Positions 51,165 through 59,240 of a stretch of DNA of 64,000 nt are shown here, in pieces. The notes under the pieces were generated by a model. It ran no database searches and was not told the origin of the DNA. It worked only from the letters and a program-made list of their open reading frames with translations. Source of the DNA: Streptomyces sp. NA02950 (GTDB lineage Bacteria > Actinomycetota > Actinomycetes > Streptomycetales > Streptomycetaceae); NCBI RefSeq assembly GCF_013364155.1, contig NZ_CP054916.1:9268001-9332000 (forward strand), read 5' to 3'. The position numbers were made by a program, and so were the translations under genes. Positions within the stretch are counted from its first letter, which is position 1. Every line of letters starts with the position of its first letter.

Positions 51165-52862
51165 GGAGAGCGGAACGACCCACTCGACGACGGTGCCGCT
51201 CGGCTGGTTGGCGGAGATGCCGAAGCTGCCGCCCAACTCCTCCGCACGCTTGCGCAGGTTGGCCAAACCGCTGCGTCGGGAGATCGCCGGGTCGATTCCG
51301 CGGCCGTTGTCGGCCACGCACAGCTTCAGGGAGGCGTCGGTGGCCTCGACGGTGACGTCGACGGTGGTGGCGTGCGCGTGCCGGGCGGCGTTGGACAGCG
51401 CCTCGCCGAGCACGGCCAGCAACTGCTCGGCCTGTTTCGCGGAGATAGCCGTGTCCAGCAGCCCGGTCATGCGCAGCGCGGGGGTGCAGCCGAGTGATGC
51501 GGTGGCCCGTTCAGCGGCCGTCACCAGCTGGGCGCGCAGCCCGCTGCCGCGACGGGAGTGATCGTGCTCGCGAAGGGCGTAGACGGTGGAGCGGATGATC
51601 TTGATGGTGTCGTCCAGGTCGTCCACGACCCGCTGGATCCGTTCGCTCACCTGCGGCTGGTCGGAGACCCGGCCCAGCGTGGACTGGAGGGTCAGCGCGC
51701 CGGCGAACAGCCGCTGGATGACCAGGTCGTGCAGGTCCCGGGCAATCCTGTCGCGGTCGTTGAGGACGACCATGCGCTCGGAGTCCCGCCGGTGCTCGGC
51801 CACGTCCAGGGCCAGCGCGGCCTGGTTGCCGAATCCGGTGACCATGTCGATGACGGCGTCGGTGAAGAGGGTGCCGCCGGGTACGTTCGCGACCTGGAGA
51901 ACTCCGCGGACGTGCTCGCGGATGCCAAGGGGGGCGAAGAAGGCCGGCCCGAGCTCCACGACCGAGGCACTGCCGCCCTCGGCGCGCGGGTCGGCGCTCA
52001 GGGCCTCGCTGATGATCGTCTCGCCGGACGTATGGACTTTGGCAGCCAGTGCCGTGGCGGGCAGCAGCAGCCCACGGACCTCTTCGGCCTGCGCTCCTGA
52101 GGCGGCCTCGACGACGAGCTCGCCCTTGTCGCCGACCGGCACGGCCAGGGTGACCAGGTCCGCGCCGGCCATCTCGCGCACGGTGGCGGTGAAGGAGTCC
52201 AGCACCGCGGCGGGCTCCGCGCCGGACAGCAGGCTGCGGGTCAGTTCGTTGCTGGCCGCCAGCCACCGCTGACGGCGGTGGGCGTCGTCGTAGAGCCGGG
52301 CGTTGTCGATCGCCACGCCGGCCGCCGCGGCGAGGGTGCGCAGCACCGCCTCGTCGTCCGTGTCGAACTCCGTCCCGCTCTGCTTGTTCGTCAGGTACAG
52401 ATTGCCGAAGATCTGATCGCGCACCCGGACGGGAGCGCCGAGGAAGCTGGTCATCGGCGGATGCCCGTCCGGGAAGCCGGCCGACGCCTGATGCTCGGCC
52501 AGGTTCGCCAGGCGCAGCGGCTCCGGGTGCCGGATGAGCAGCCCGAGGATGCCCTCGCCGCGCGGATAGGGCCCTATCCGGGCGATGGCCTCCTCATCCA
52601 TGCCAACGGTGACGAACTGCTTGATCGTGTCTTCCTCGCCGAGGACGCCGAGCGCCCCGTACTGGGCGTCGACCACGGTGACCGCCGCCTCCACGATGCG
52701 GTGCAGCACCACATCGAGGTCGAGGTCGGAACCGACGGCCAGCACTGCGTCGAGCAGCGTGTGAACCCGGTCCCGAGCCGCCCGCACCTGCGCCACCTGC
52801 TGCTGCAGGTCGTCCAGCAGTACGTCCAGCCGCAGCTGCGGAGACATCCCGGTTGTCTCCAT
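51153..52862 (-). CDS. devS: GAF-domain sensor histidine kinase, DevS/DosS-like
   Basis: A 569-residue kinase with two GAF domains (about 45-190 and 215-355) and a HisKA_3 domain with His378 in RIARDLHDLVIQRLF. The ATPase domain has GEALSNAARHA, DNGRGID and GLANLRKRAEELGG. In GAF-A the segment GHPPMTSFLGAPVRVRD (His134) matches the region holding the heme ligand of mycobacterial DosS, so gas or redox sensing by heme is likely. The start may be ATG 52862 or ATG 52847, the latter with a better GGAG. Probable partner of the DevR-like regulator at 40455. Confidence 0.92.
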   Translation of the reverse strand: METTGMSPQLRLDVLLDDLQQQVAQVRAARDRVHTLLDAVLAVGSDLDLDVVLHRIVEAAVTVVDAQYGALGVLGEEDTIKQFVTVGMDEEAIARIGPYPRGEGILGLLIRHPEPLRLANLAEHQASAGFPDGHPPMTSFLGAPVRVRDQIFGNLYLTNKQSGTEFDTDDEAVLRTLAAAAGVAIDNARLYDDAHRRQRWLAASNELTRSLLSGAEPAAVLDSFTATVREMAGADLVTLAVPVGDKGELVVEAASGAQAEEVRGLLLPATALAAKVHTSGETIISEALSADPRAEGGSASVVELGPAFFAPLGIREHVRGVLQVANVPGGTLFTDAVIDMVTGFGNQAALALDVAEHRRDSERMVVLNDRDRIARDLHDLVIQRLFAGALTLQSTLGRVSDQPQVSERIQRVVDDLDDTIKIIRSTVYALREHDHSRRGSGLRAQLVTAAERATASLGCTPALRMTGLLDTAISAKQAEQLLAVLGEALSNAARHAHATTVDVTVEATDASLKLCVADNGRGIDPAISRRSGLANLRKRAEELGGSFGISANQPSGTVVEWVVPLSSTG

Positions 52863-53028
52863 CTCACTCGAACCCCGCGGGTGTTCGTCCACCACAGCTC
52901 CCCTCGCCGTCTCGCGGCGCACTCCCCAAGGATGCCCGACGAGCCGAATCCGTTCCTTCGCGTACGCCTGCCGCCCGGCCGCAGACCACCCAGCCGCCCC
53001 AGAATCCCAGGCTTCGGCCAACGGAACC

Positions 53029-53139
53029 ATGGTGAGTTCCCCGGCTGAGGGTGTGCTCGTCTTTCTTGAGCAGGGCAACCTGAACCCGGACCCGCCACTG
53101 GACTGGAAGGTCTACGGCCAGCCGTTCCACATCGACTGA
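53029..53139 (+). CDS. Short open frame, possibly a gene remnant
   Basis: A 36-codon frame ending VLVFLEQGNLNPDPPLDWKV then YGQPFHID just before a strong hairpin. It looks like the natural C-terminus of a protein whose front is missing. No family recognised. Confidence 0.3.
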   Translation: MVSSPAEGVLVFLEQGNLNPDPPLDWKVYGQPFHID

Positions 53140-53146
53140 GCCGCGC

Positions 53147-53186
53147 GGCGGCCCGTGCCGTGATTTCCGGTGCGGTACGGGCCGCC
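53147..53186. terminator. Long-stem hairpin terminator
   Basis: Arms 53147-53160 and 53173-53186 pair over 14 bases with one G-T wobble (GGCGGCCCGT pairs ACGGGCCGCC), with a 12-base loop. It follows the stop at 53139 and could act in both directions, also ending whatever was transcribed from the intron side. Confidence 0.7.
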
Positions 53187-53278
53187 GTCAACTCGAACGG
53201 AGCGGGGGGTGCCTGTTGAGTCGGCACTGAGCGCGGTGCCGGTGTTGCCACCGCTCCGTTTCTCCGTGCCGCTCGCCG

Positions 53279-53310
53279 AACCCGGCGTACCCGTCTCCGA
53301 GTACCGGGCT
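53279..53310 (-). ncRNA. Group II intron domain V
   Basis: The hairpin reads AGCCCGG, TACTCG, GAGA loop, CGGGTA, a CG two-base bulge, CCGGGTT. The outer seven and inner six positions pair (two G-T wobbles included), the loop is a GNRA tetraloop and the 5' side begins with the AGC triad. These are the defining features of domain V, here about 20 bases after the maturase stop as expected. Confidence 0.82.
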
Positions 53311-53328
53311 GTCCACGGACTCTGCCGT

Positions 53329-53590
53329 TCAGGCGTGGTTGAGACGGGTCCAGGGGTTGGGGATCCTGTTGCCTCTATAGCGGTAGCGGGTGACCGTCAC
53401 CGCCTGGAGGTCGAACAGTTCGATCTCGTCTGCCGTGCGCCTTTGCCACCGCCCGTTGTGGTCGGTGAGGCGTCGGCGGACGTCCTTCCACTTCCAGCGG
53501 TGCAGCCATCCACCAGCTGATCAGCCGGTGCCACGTGAAGCTGGCCAGGGAACTCAAGGTGGCTTTGCAGACCGCGTGCTTGAAGTAGTT
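53329..53590 (-). pseudogene. Group II intron maturase C-terminal fragment
   Basis: Reads NYFKHAVCKATLSSLASFTW, then after a frameshift near 53520 LHRWKWKDVRRRLTD, TADEIELFDLQAVTVTRYRY and RGNRIPNPWTRLNHA followed by a stop. This is the characteristic end of intron-encoded reverse transcriptase/maturases. The polymerase domain is missing. Confidence 0.85.
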
Positions 53591-53901
53591 GGCCTCGCCT
53601 CGCCGGGGTAGAGGTCGGCGATCCGTCGCATGGTCAGGCCGGGCAGGTAGGCGACGCGGCAGCCGGCGTCACGGGCGACGGTCAGCGGGAGGGCGCCGAT
53701 CGAGGCGGGCTGGTCCACGATCACCAGGACGGTGCCGAACTTCGCGGCCAGCTTGTCGTAGACGGCCCGCAGCTTCGGCTCGCTGTTGGGCAGCGGTTTG
53801 TCGAAGACCTTCTTCCCGGCCGGGGTCAGTCCGTGGCCGTGGTGGGCGCTCTTGCCGACGTCCAGGCCGAGGAACACGCCCACGTCTTCGATCTCGAACA
53901 T
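53554..53901 (-). pseudogene. IS110-family transposase N-terminal fragment
   Basis: From ATG 53901: MFEIEDVGVFLGLDVGKSAHHG with the first catalytic Asp, then VIVDQPASIGALPLTVARDAG and LPGLTMRRIADLYPGEA. Exactly at PGEA, where KTDAKDA should follow, the sequence becomes the group II intron maturase fragment in another frame. The rest of the transposase is lost. Confidence 0.8.
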
Positions 53902-54215
53902 CGTGCCCTTTCGAGGGTGTTGACGGTGCCGGCCTCGGCTCGGGTGTCGTGCTCGCGCATCCACGTTATGCAGACCTCCCGCCCGCGAACCGCCCGGCAT
54001 TGCGCCGGCCCAGGCGGTGGCCGGACCTCTGATCAGCGGCTCCGACGAACACCCCCGAACCCGGTGACACCACCCCCCAGGTCATGCGTTCGACAGGGGG
54101 ACACAGTCATGCCGGGCCCGGAGGCCAGCGGCCCCGTTGCAGGGCCGCAGAAAACATAACGAGGGAAGAGCCGATCGACCTCCCCAGGCGTCAGGGCCCT
54201 TCCCTTGACCGCGCC
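53902..54215. other. Intergenic DNA including the left end of the IS110 fragment
   Basis: No gene recognisable. The part next to 53901 is presumably the upstream end of the IS110 element; the rest leads to the convergent end of the ANTAR gene. Confidence 0.4.
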
Positions 54216-54614
54216 CTACCCGTCGGCCCCGGGCTCATGCTCACCCGACAGCCGCCGTCTCCTCACGGCCGTCTGCAGATGGCTCTCCAGAGCGGGCGGC
54301 AGCGACTCTTGCCCGCTCACCGCCGCCATCACCTGCTCGGCCACCGCCCGCAGCTTGACGTTGCTGTTCTGGGACACCTCCACCAGGATCTCCCACGCCT
54401 CCCTGGCAGTGCAGCCGAAGCCGGCCATCAGCGCCCCTCGGGCCAAATCGATCACCGGGCGGCTCTTGATCGCATACCTGAGCTGCGCGTTTTCCTCCTC
54501 CAGCCGCTCCGTCCGCTCAGAGGTGTCATCACATGCGGACCAGCCGGTCGGCACACCTTTAGCACGTCGGGAAACTCTGCGCTGGGGAGGTCGCATAAGA
54601 GGAACCTGCCCCAC
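54216..54614 (-). CDS. ANTAR-domain RNA-binding protein
   Basis: Residues about 35-100 form an ANTAR domain: LEEENAQLRYAIKSRPVIDLARGALM then TAREAWEILVEVSQNSNVKLR. Such domains bind paired hexaloop RNA hairpins and act as antiterminators. No separate sensor domain is visible; the N-terminal 30 residues are basic. The start is uncertain (GTG 54614 or ATG 54596). Confidence 0.8.
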   Translation of the reverse strand: MGQVPLMRPPQRRVSRRAKGVPTGWSACDDTSERTERLEEENAQLRYAIKSRPVIDLARGALMAGFGCTAREAWEILVEVSQNSNVKLRAVAEQVMAAVSGQESLPPALESHLQTAVRRRRLSGEHEPGADG

Positions 54615-54747
54615 GCACCCCCCCAGTACACGAGTAGCCGATCACTCCGTATGCACCACGGGGCTCGTCCGCGACTCCGCAGCCGCACGATAGAAAGAGT
54701 GGACCGCTCGGGGTCTGCCCATTGTGGGGGGGAAGACTACCGATCCC

Positions 54748-55731
54748 ATGATGAGGGACGTGGAGGCGTTAGTTTATAGATTCTTCGGCTGGGTCATGGG
54801 TGGAGAGCTGCCACTTGTGAGCCGTCAGGACAGAGTGGTTGAGCAGCTGCCGTTAGACCTCACTTCTCTGCGGGTTTCGCGCACGCTCTCTGGGCGTCTG
54901 CGTGTGGCGCTCCGCCGACGCCGTGAGCTCCGCAGGATTCGGCGGGCTGCGGTGTTTGCGGTCCGGACAAGCATCTTCATGTTCCTCCTCATGGGCGCCT
55001 TAAGTGTCGCGGTGGCGGAGGAGGACCCCCAGGGAACGCCCAATGAGCCTAACCACCTCATTGTTTTCGTGGGGGGCCTGGCGGTGATGGGACTGTGCTT
55101 CGGCGTCCTTGTGCTGTGGAGCCTGGTGGGGTGGCGCACTATCCGGTTGGGGCTGCGCTACACCCTGGTCGTGCAGATAGCCGCCGCGATCTCGGCCTGC
55201 GCCGCCGCGCGCCGTGCGGGCGGGGAGCGCTCCGCGAGGCAGTTGCGGCTGGTGTCCAAGCGGCTGGAGGAAGTCTCACGTGGTGTTGAGCGCTCCCACC
55301 GCGCTCGGGGCACGGTGAGGGGATCCAATCGCCGCCAGGCTTTGAAGGCCCATGAACGGCAGGTTGTCGCGGTGCTGCGGATGACCGAACGGCGCCTGGA
55401 TATCGCCCCCGAAGAAGGACTACGCGAGCTCGCTGAACTACTGGTAGGCATAGCCGAACGCTACGCACACGGCCGGATCGGTGAGCTCCTCGACGCTGAG
55501 GTCATCAAGGACATCAACCTAGAACGGGACCGTGGCCTGTTGCGCTGGATTGCCGCTGTGGTGTTGGGCACTGCCGCAACCGTCGGTATCACCCTGCTCA
55601 ACCTCCCGTCGTCTATTGAGGGACCCGTCATCGGCGGCAGTGTTGTGCTTGTCGTCGGGATCATCTCCGGACCTTCCGCCCGCCACGCGCTTGACGTCGT
55701 CGGGACCATCCGAGGCAGCGGCGCGCCCTGA
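54748..55731 (+). CDS. Membrane protein of unknown function with three TTA codons
   Basis: A 327-residue protein (ATG 54748; GTG 54724 and ATG 54751 are alternatives). It has two hydrophobic segments at about 75-95 and 112-135, a basic helical middle region (RAGGERSARQLRLVSKRLEE), and two more segments at the C-terminus (about 260-310). TTA codons at 54769, 54853 and 55000, and generally lower GC at third positions than its neighbours, suggest recent acquisition and bldA control. No family recognised. Confidence 0.75.
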   Translation: MMRDVEALVYRFFGWVMGGELPLVSRQDRVVEQLPLDLTSLRVSRTLSGRLRVALRRRRELRRIRRAAVFAVRTSIFMFLLMGALSVAVAEEDPQGTPNEPNHLIVFVGGLAVMGLCFGVLVLWSLVGWRTIRLGLRYTLVVQIAAAISACAAARRAGGERSARQLRLVSKRLEEVSRGVERSHRARGTVRGSNRRQALKAHERQVVAVLRMTERRLDIAPEEGLRELAELLVGIAERYAHGRIGELLDAEVIKDINLERDRGLLRWIAAVVLGTAATVGITLLNLPSSIEGPVIGGSVVLVVGIISGPSARHALDVVGTIRGSGAP

Positions 55732-55923
55732 TGTCGCGTGCGCCGATGACTGCTGGGAGCGCTGGGCGCCCAAGATCACCAGTTTAGCGTTACTGGCTTT
55801 TCCGCTGGTCAAGGCATGGTGCCGCACAAGCTGCCCACCGTGCACAAGCACGTCCTTCCTCCTCAGCTGACGTTGGTCGTGGCGCGGTACTCCTCGAGCC
55901 AGTCGGCGAGCGCCGGGCACGGA

Positions 55924-56463
55924 TCAGGCGGGCAGGGCGTCGATGGCGGCCTGCCACGGGTAGGCGTCGAGGTCGCCGTGGCGCGGCTTGTGCGGCACGA
56001 ATCCTCCCTCGCCGAGCAGCACGGTCACGCCCGCATCGCGCAGGACCTGGACGTGCCTGGCGACGGCCGGGTGCGCGGCTTGCGCGTCGTTGAAGTGAGG
56101 CAAGGCGACGATCGGCAAGCCGAGGCCGATGCCCTCGGTGATGAGGCCGAGGGCCAACGTGTCGCTCACGGCAGTTGCCCACTTCGCAAGCGTGTTGCTG
56201 GTCAGCGGGGCGACGAGGAGCGCGTCCGGGGGCGGCAGCACGTCGTCCTGCGAAGGGAGCTTGTATTGCCAGCGGACGGGGTGCCCAGTCAGTTTCTGCA
56301 GGGCCTCGATCTCGCCCTCGGCGTCCTCGCTCGCCCACCGGTAGGCGGACGGCGTCAGGATCGCGCACACGTCCCAACCGGTCGCCTGGGCGGCACGGAT
56401 GGGGATGTGGAGGCGCCGGGCAGGAGGAGCAGCACAGGCGATCAGATACAGGGTCTTGGTCAC
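55924..56463 (-). CDS. HFCD-type flavoprotein
   Basis: A 179-residue flavoprotein of the PPC-decarboxylase/epidermin-modifying fold: LYLIACAAPPARRL at the front, then LLVAPLTSNTLAKWATAVSDTLA, the usual FMN-binding region, and LPIVALPHFN. The ATG at 56463 overlaps the stop of the regulator upstream (ATGA), so it is co-translated with it. The substrate is unknown. Confidence 0.85.
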   Translation of the reverse strand: MTKTLYLIACAAPPARRLHIPIRAAQATGWDVCAILTPSAYRWASEDAEGEIEALQKLTGHPVRWQYKLPSQDDVLPPPDALLVAPLTSNTLAKWATAVSDTLALGLITEGIGLGLPIVALPHFNDAQAAHPAVARHVQVLRDAGVTVLLGEGGFVPHKPRHGDLDAYPWQAAIDALPA

Positions 56464-57701
56464 CGGGGCAGTCCACAGCGATCAGCCAGCATGCGCAAGC
56501 GGCCCTCGGCACTGCGCACGCCCAGGACGCGCAGGTCCTCCACGAGCCACCGGGTGCGTGGCCGGCAGCGCACCTCCTCAGGGGCCAGCTCGTCCGCTTC
56601 CAAGAGCGTGTCCACAGCCTTCTCCCGCAACCCGGCCTGCTTTTCACCGATAGCGCGGTCGGTCAGCAGGTGCGCCCGGCGTTCCCGGGGCAGTTCGTTG
56701 AAGGCGTCGGCGGGGATGCCCGCCGCGACCGCCACGGCGTCCGCTCCTTCCGAGAGGTAGACGTGCGAGGCAACGCGGTACAACGAGACGTTCGTCGGGC
56801 CGAAGCTGGTCCACAGCCGGTTCTCGTCGCCGCCGAGCCGCGCGGCGTGCTCGTCAGCCTCGTCGAGGTAGTCCGGCACTCGGCGGGCGAACCGGGCCGG
56901 AGCGCGGTCGTCGGCCTCGGCTGCTGCGGCGGCGGCCATCGCGGCCTTCAAGTACAGCATCCCCAGCACGCTGTACCCGTCCGGACCGCAGTGCAACAGG
57001 TCCTCCTCGAGGCGCCGGGCGGCGGCGAGAACGACGGTCGCAGCGGCTGCCGCCTCGCCGTGATTGGTCATCGCGTCGCCCAGGTGTCTCGCGGCGGACG
57101 CCATGGTGACCGGGTTTTCCGACTGTTCGGCCGCGGTGACCGCGCGGTGCCCGGCAACTACCGCCAGCTGGCTGTCACCCCACTTGATGGCTGCGGCCTC
57201 GGTCAGCTCCAGGCATAAGGACAGGACCTCGTACGCACCGAGCCGGTCGTCACCACGGTGGTGGTGCGCGGCCCGCGCCGCGTCGACCAGGAGCTTGGGA
57301 AGCTCGCTGCCCAGCTGGGCGAAGTGGCCGGCCTGGAATCCGGTGCGCGCGTACGCCAGGGACCGGCGCAGGGCCTGCACCGGATGCGGTTCGGTGGAGG
57401 AGCGGTCGAACGAACCGGTGATGACGTCGTGGCGCTGCAGCACACGGCGTACGGCCTCGATGTCGCTCTCCCCGGCGCACTCGGTGTCGATTACCTCGGA
57501 CATGAGCCGGTCGACTGTGATGCCCAGGTGCCGGGCGGCCAACACCATCACGGACCAGTTCGGGTCGGCTTGGCGGCGCCCGCCTTCCAGCTCCTCAACC
57601 CAGCGCAGGCTCTTCCCCATCAAAGCGGCGAAGTCGGCGCGCGAGATGCGCCGGCGGGTGCGCCAGTAGTTCACCCGGCGCCCGAACTGGATGGAGTCCA
57701 T
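56460..57701 (-). CDS. XRE-family regulator with TPR-like C-terminal domain
   Basis: A 413-residue protein with an N-terminal helix-turn-helix (about 5-60, RTRRRISRADFAALMGKSLRWVEELEGG). A long helical repeat region follows to the end, the usual streptomycete XRE/TPR layout that often senses a small signal. ATG 57701 with GGAG upstream. It forms an operon with the flavoprotein and is divergent from 57780. Confidence 0.88.
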   Translation of the reverse strand: MDSIQFGRRVNYWRTRRRISRADFAALMGKSLRWVEELEGGRRQADPNWSVMVLAARHLGITVDRLMSEVIDTECAGESDIEAVRRVLQRHDVITGSFDRSSTEPHPVQALRRSLAYARTGFQAGHFAQLGSELPKLLVDAARAAHHHRGDDRLGAYEVLSLCLELTEAAAIKWGDSQLAVVAGHRAVTAAEQSENPVTMASAARHLGDAMTNHGEAAAAATVVLAAARRLEEDLLHCGPDGYSVLGMLYLKAAMAAAAAAEADDRAPARFARRVPDYLDEADEHAARLGGDENRLWTSFGPTNVSLYRVASHVYLSEGADAVAVAAGIPADAFNELPRERRAHLLTDRAIGEKQAGLREKAVDTLLEADELAPEEVRCRPRTRWLVEDLRVLGVRSAEGRLRMLADRCGLPR

Positions 57702-57728
57702 GGGGTGCTCCGAAGCGGAGACGACAAC

Positions 57729-57745
57729 CCACACACATCGTGTGG
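57729..57745. promoter_or_regulatory. CCACAC-(5)-GTGTGG palindrome, probable XRE operator
   Basis: Exact six-base arms centred in the 78-base divergent gap between the XRE regulator and the gene at 57780, the expected place for its operator. Confidence 0.55.
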
Positions 57746-57779
57746 TCTGTATTGGGTCTACCGCATTTACGGTCCGCTT

Positions 57780-58298
57780 ATGGCCAAGTCATCGAACTCC
57801 GTCACCTCCACGTGGGGCGCTCTGCACGCTCCCGATGCCCAGACGTTCGGCCGCTTGCAAAACGCCGGCAGCGGTGCGACCCGGCTGGTCGCCTGCGGCG
57901 GCGGCCGGGACGCGGTCGTAATCAGCCCCCTGCAGCGTGGCCTGGCCGCTCTCGACGGCCTGGACCTACCGGTCGAGGACGGGCTTTCGGTCCTTGCCGA
58001 CCACATGCGCCAGGAGCTGATCGTGCTGGTGGAGGACGGGTCAGCGCCACTGTGGGCCGACGTCCAGGGGGTACGGGTTCTCTCGCTCGGCTCCTGGCTC
58101 CTCGTGCCCACGCCGGGCGGCGACGGCTCGCTCGCTGCGGCGTGGCTGAGCCCGCCGAAGCACAACACCGCAGCCGTGTGGACCGACCAGGACGGCCAGC
58201 CGTCCCTGGGCCAGGTGCCGGTCGCCGTCGATGCCCGCGACCTGCACGACGCGTTGTCCACGGTGGACAGGCCGACGGTCCCCTCGGCGGCGTCATGA
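57780..58298 (+). CDS. Unknown protein paired with an XRE regulator
   Basis: A 172-residue protein with no domain I can name; it contains SPLQRGLAALDGLDLPVEDG and VRVLSLGSWLLVPTP. The ATG immediately follows the divergent operator region, and the stop overlaps the next ATG (ATGA). The divergent layout with an XRE/TPR regulator is common in streptomycetes. Confidence 0.75.
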   Translation: MAKSSNSVTSTWGALHAPDAQTFGRLQNAGSGATRLVACGGGRDAVVISPLQRGLAALDGLDLPVEDGLSVLADHMRQELIVLVEDGSAPLWADVQGVRVLSLGSWLLVPTPGGDGSLAAAWLSPPKHNTAAVWTDQDGQPSLGQVPVAVDARDLHDALSTVDRPTVPSAAS

Positions 58299-58684
58299 GC
58301 AACCGCCACGTTGTCTACGATCGCGATGGCCGGATCACTGCGGAGCTTCCGCTGGACCGCAAGCCGTACGAACTGCTGGTCAAGGCGGTCATGGGGTGGA
58401 CCGACCCGCTCGCACGCCTGAACAGCGTGGACGAAGGCACCGAGCGCAACGGGGACGACCTGACACTCGTCGTTATCCATGGGACTCAGGCCCGCGGGGA
58501 GACCGAGTTCAGCTTTGCAAGCTCCGCCCGATGCCATGGCCGAACGCCGCTACGCCTTCCCCGGCGCCGCCATCACCGCAGCCCTCGTCACCTGCATCGG
58601 AAAGCCAGGACGTCACAAGGCCAAGCCCCTCCCGTCGAGGACACCGCGAACGAAACCCGTGGTCGGTCAGGGGACAACTCCTGA
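58295..58684 (+). CDS. Unknown protein, 3' part probably frame-damaged
   Basis: The first 75 residues (MSNRHVVYDRDGRITAELPL onward, LTLVVIHGTQARGETEFSF) look genuine and are coupled to the preceding gene. After about 58520 the reading becomes Arg/Pro-rich. A protein-like reading in another frame begins at 58538 (MAERRYAFPGAAITAALVTC). From about 58720 the frame EAAADLLAPPLPAHAALLAEL runs to a stop at 58867. This suggests one or two frameshifts or a gene fusion. Confidence 0.5.
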   Translation: MSNRHVVYDRDGRITAELPLDRKPYELLVKAVMGWTDPLARLNSVDEGTERNGDDLTLVVIHGTQARGETEFSFASSARCHGRTPLRLPRRRHHRSPRHLHRKARTSQGQAPPVEDTANETRGRSGDNS

Positions 58685-58913
58685 CGGACGGAAGCCTCCA
58701 CGCGGAGTTCGGCGACCGCAGCATCGACCGTCCGAGAGGCCGCCGCCGACCTTCTGGCGCCCCCGCTGCCCGCCCACGCCGCGCTGCTCGCCGAACTCAC
58801 CCGCCTGGTCCCGGCCGCCGATGCTGGCCAGCAGAAAATTCCCAAGCGGAGACCCCAGCGCAGCTGAACGTGACCACCGGCTTGGAACGTAGCCGTCAGG
58901 ACGAGCCGATTGG
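58685..58913 (+). other. Possible continuation of a damaged gene
   Basis: The stretch 58718-58867 reads TVREAAADLLAPPLPAHAAL then ELTRLVPAADAGQQ and stops, a plausible natural C-terminus without an identifiable start. Confidence 0.35.
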
Positions 58914-59159
58914 TCACCCATGGCCTTTCCCCTTCCCACCCTCGGAAGTCAACCGAGTCTCGATCTTGGTCCTGGATCGTCGGCGGTCGATGGTGTGTGC
59001 CACGGCGAATGCGGCAGCGGTGATGACGAGGCTCCCCAGCGTGCCCAGAACCAGCCAGGTCGGAAAGCTGGCCTCATCTTCTGGCTGGGTGAGGAGGCGC
59101 TCACCATCGGCAAGGAGGAGCTCTCCCAGGGTGCTGCTGAGGATGCCGAGCCCGAGCAT
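58914..59159 (-). CDS. Small two-helix membrane protein
   Basis: An 81-residue frame from ATG 59159, open upstream to at least 59240 (QFPVSGARWAAVGA). Hydrophobic segments are MLGLGILSSTLGELLL and TWLVLGTLGSLVITAAAFAV, followed by a basic tail HTIDRRRSRTK. No family recognised; it lies downstream of the LuxR-type regulator on the same strand. Confidence 0.5.
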   Translation of the reverse strand: MLGLGILSSTLGELLLADGERLLTQPEDEASFPTWLVLGTLGSLVITAAAFAVAHTIDRRRSRTKIETRLTSEGGKGKGHG

Positions 59160-59240
59160 CGCACCGACCGCCGCCCACCTCGCGCCGGAGACCGGGAACT
59201 GCGGCGTCTGCGTACCCCCGAGGGACCGTCCGCACCGAGA

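Larger units (their letters stand above)
53215..53590 (-). mobile_element. 3' remnant of a group II intron
   Basis: On the minus strand it holds the maturase C-terminus, the domain V hairpin and a possible domain VI ending CCGACTCAAC, which resembles the usual CCTACTCGAC 3' end. The 5' part of the intron and most of its reverse transcriptase are absent. The 5' break abuts an IS110 fragment at about 53590. Confidence 0.8.
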
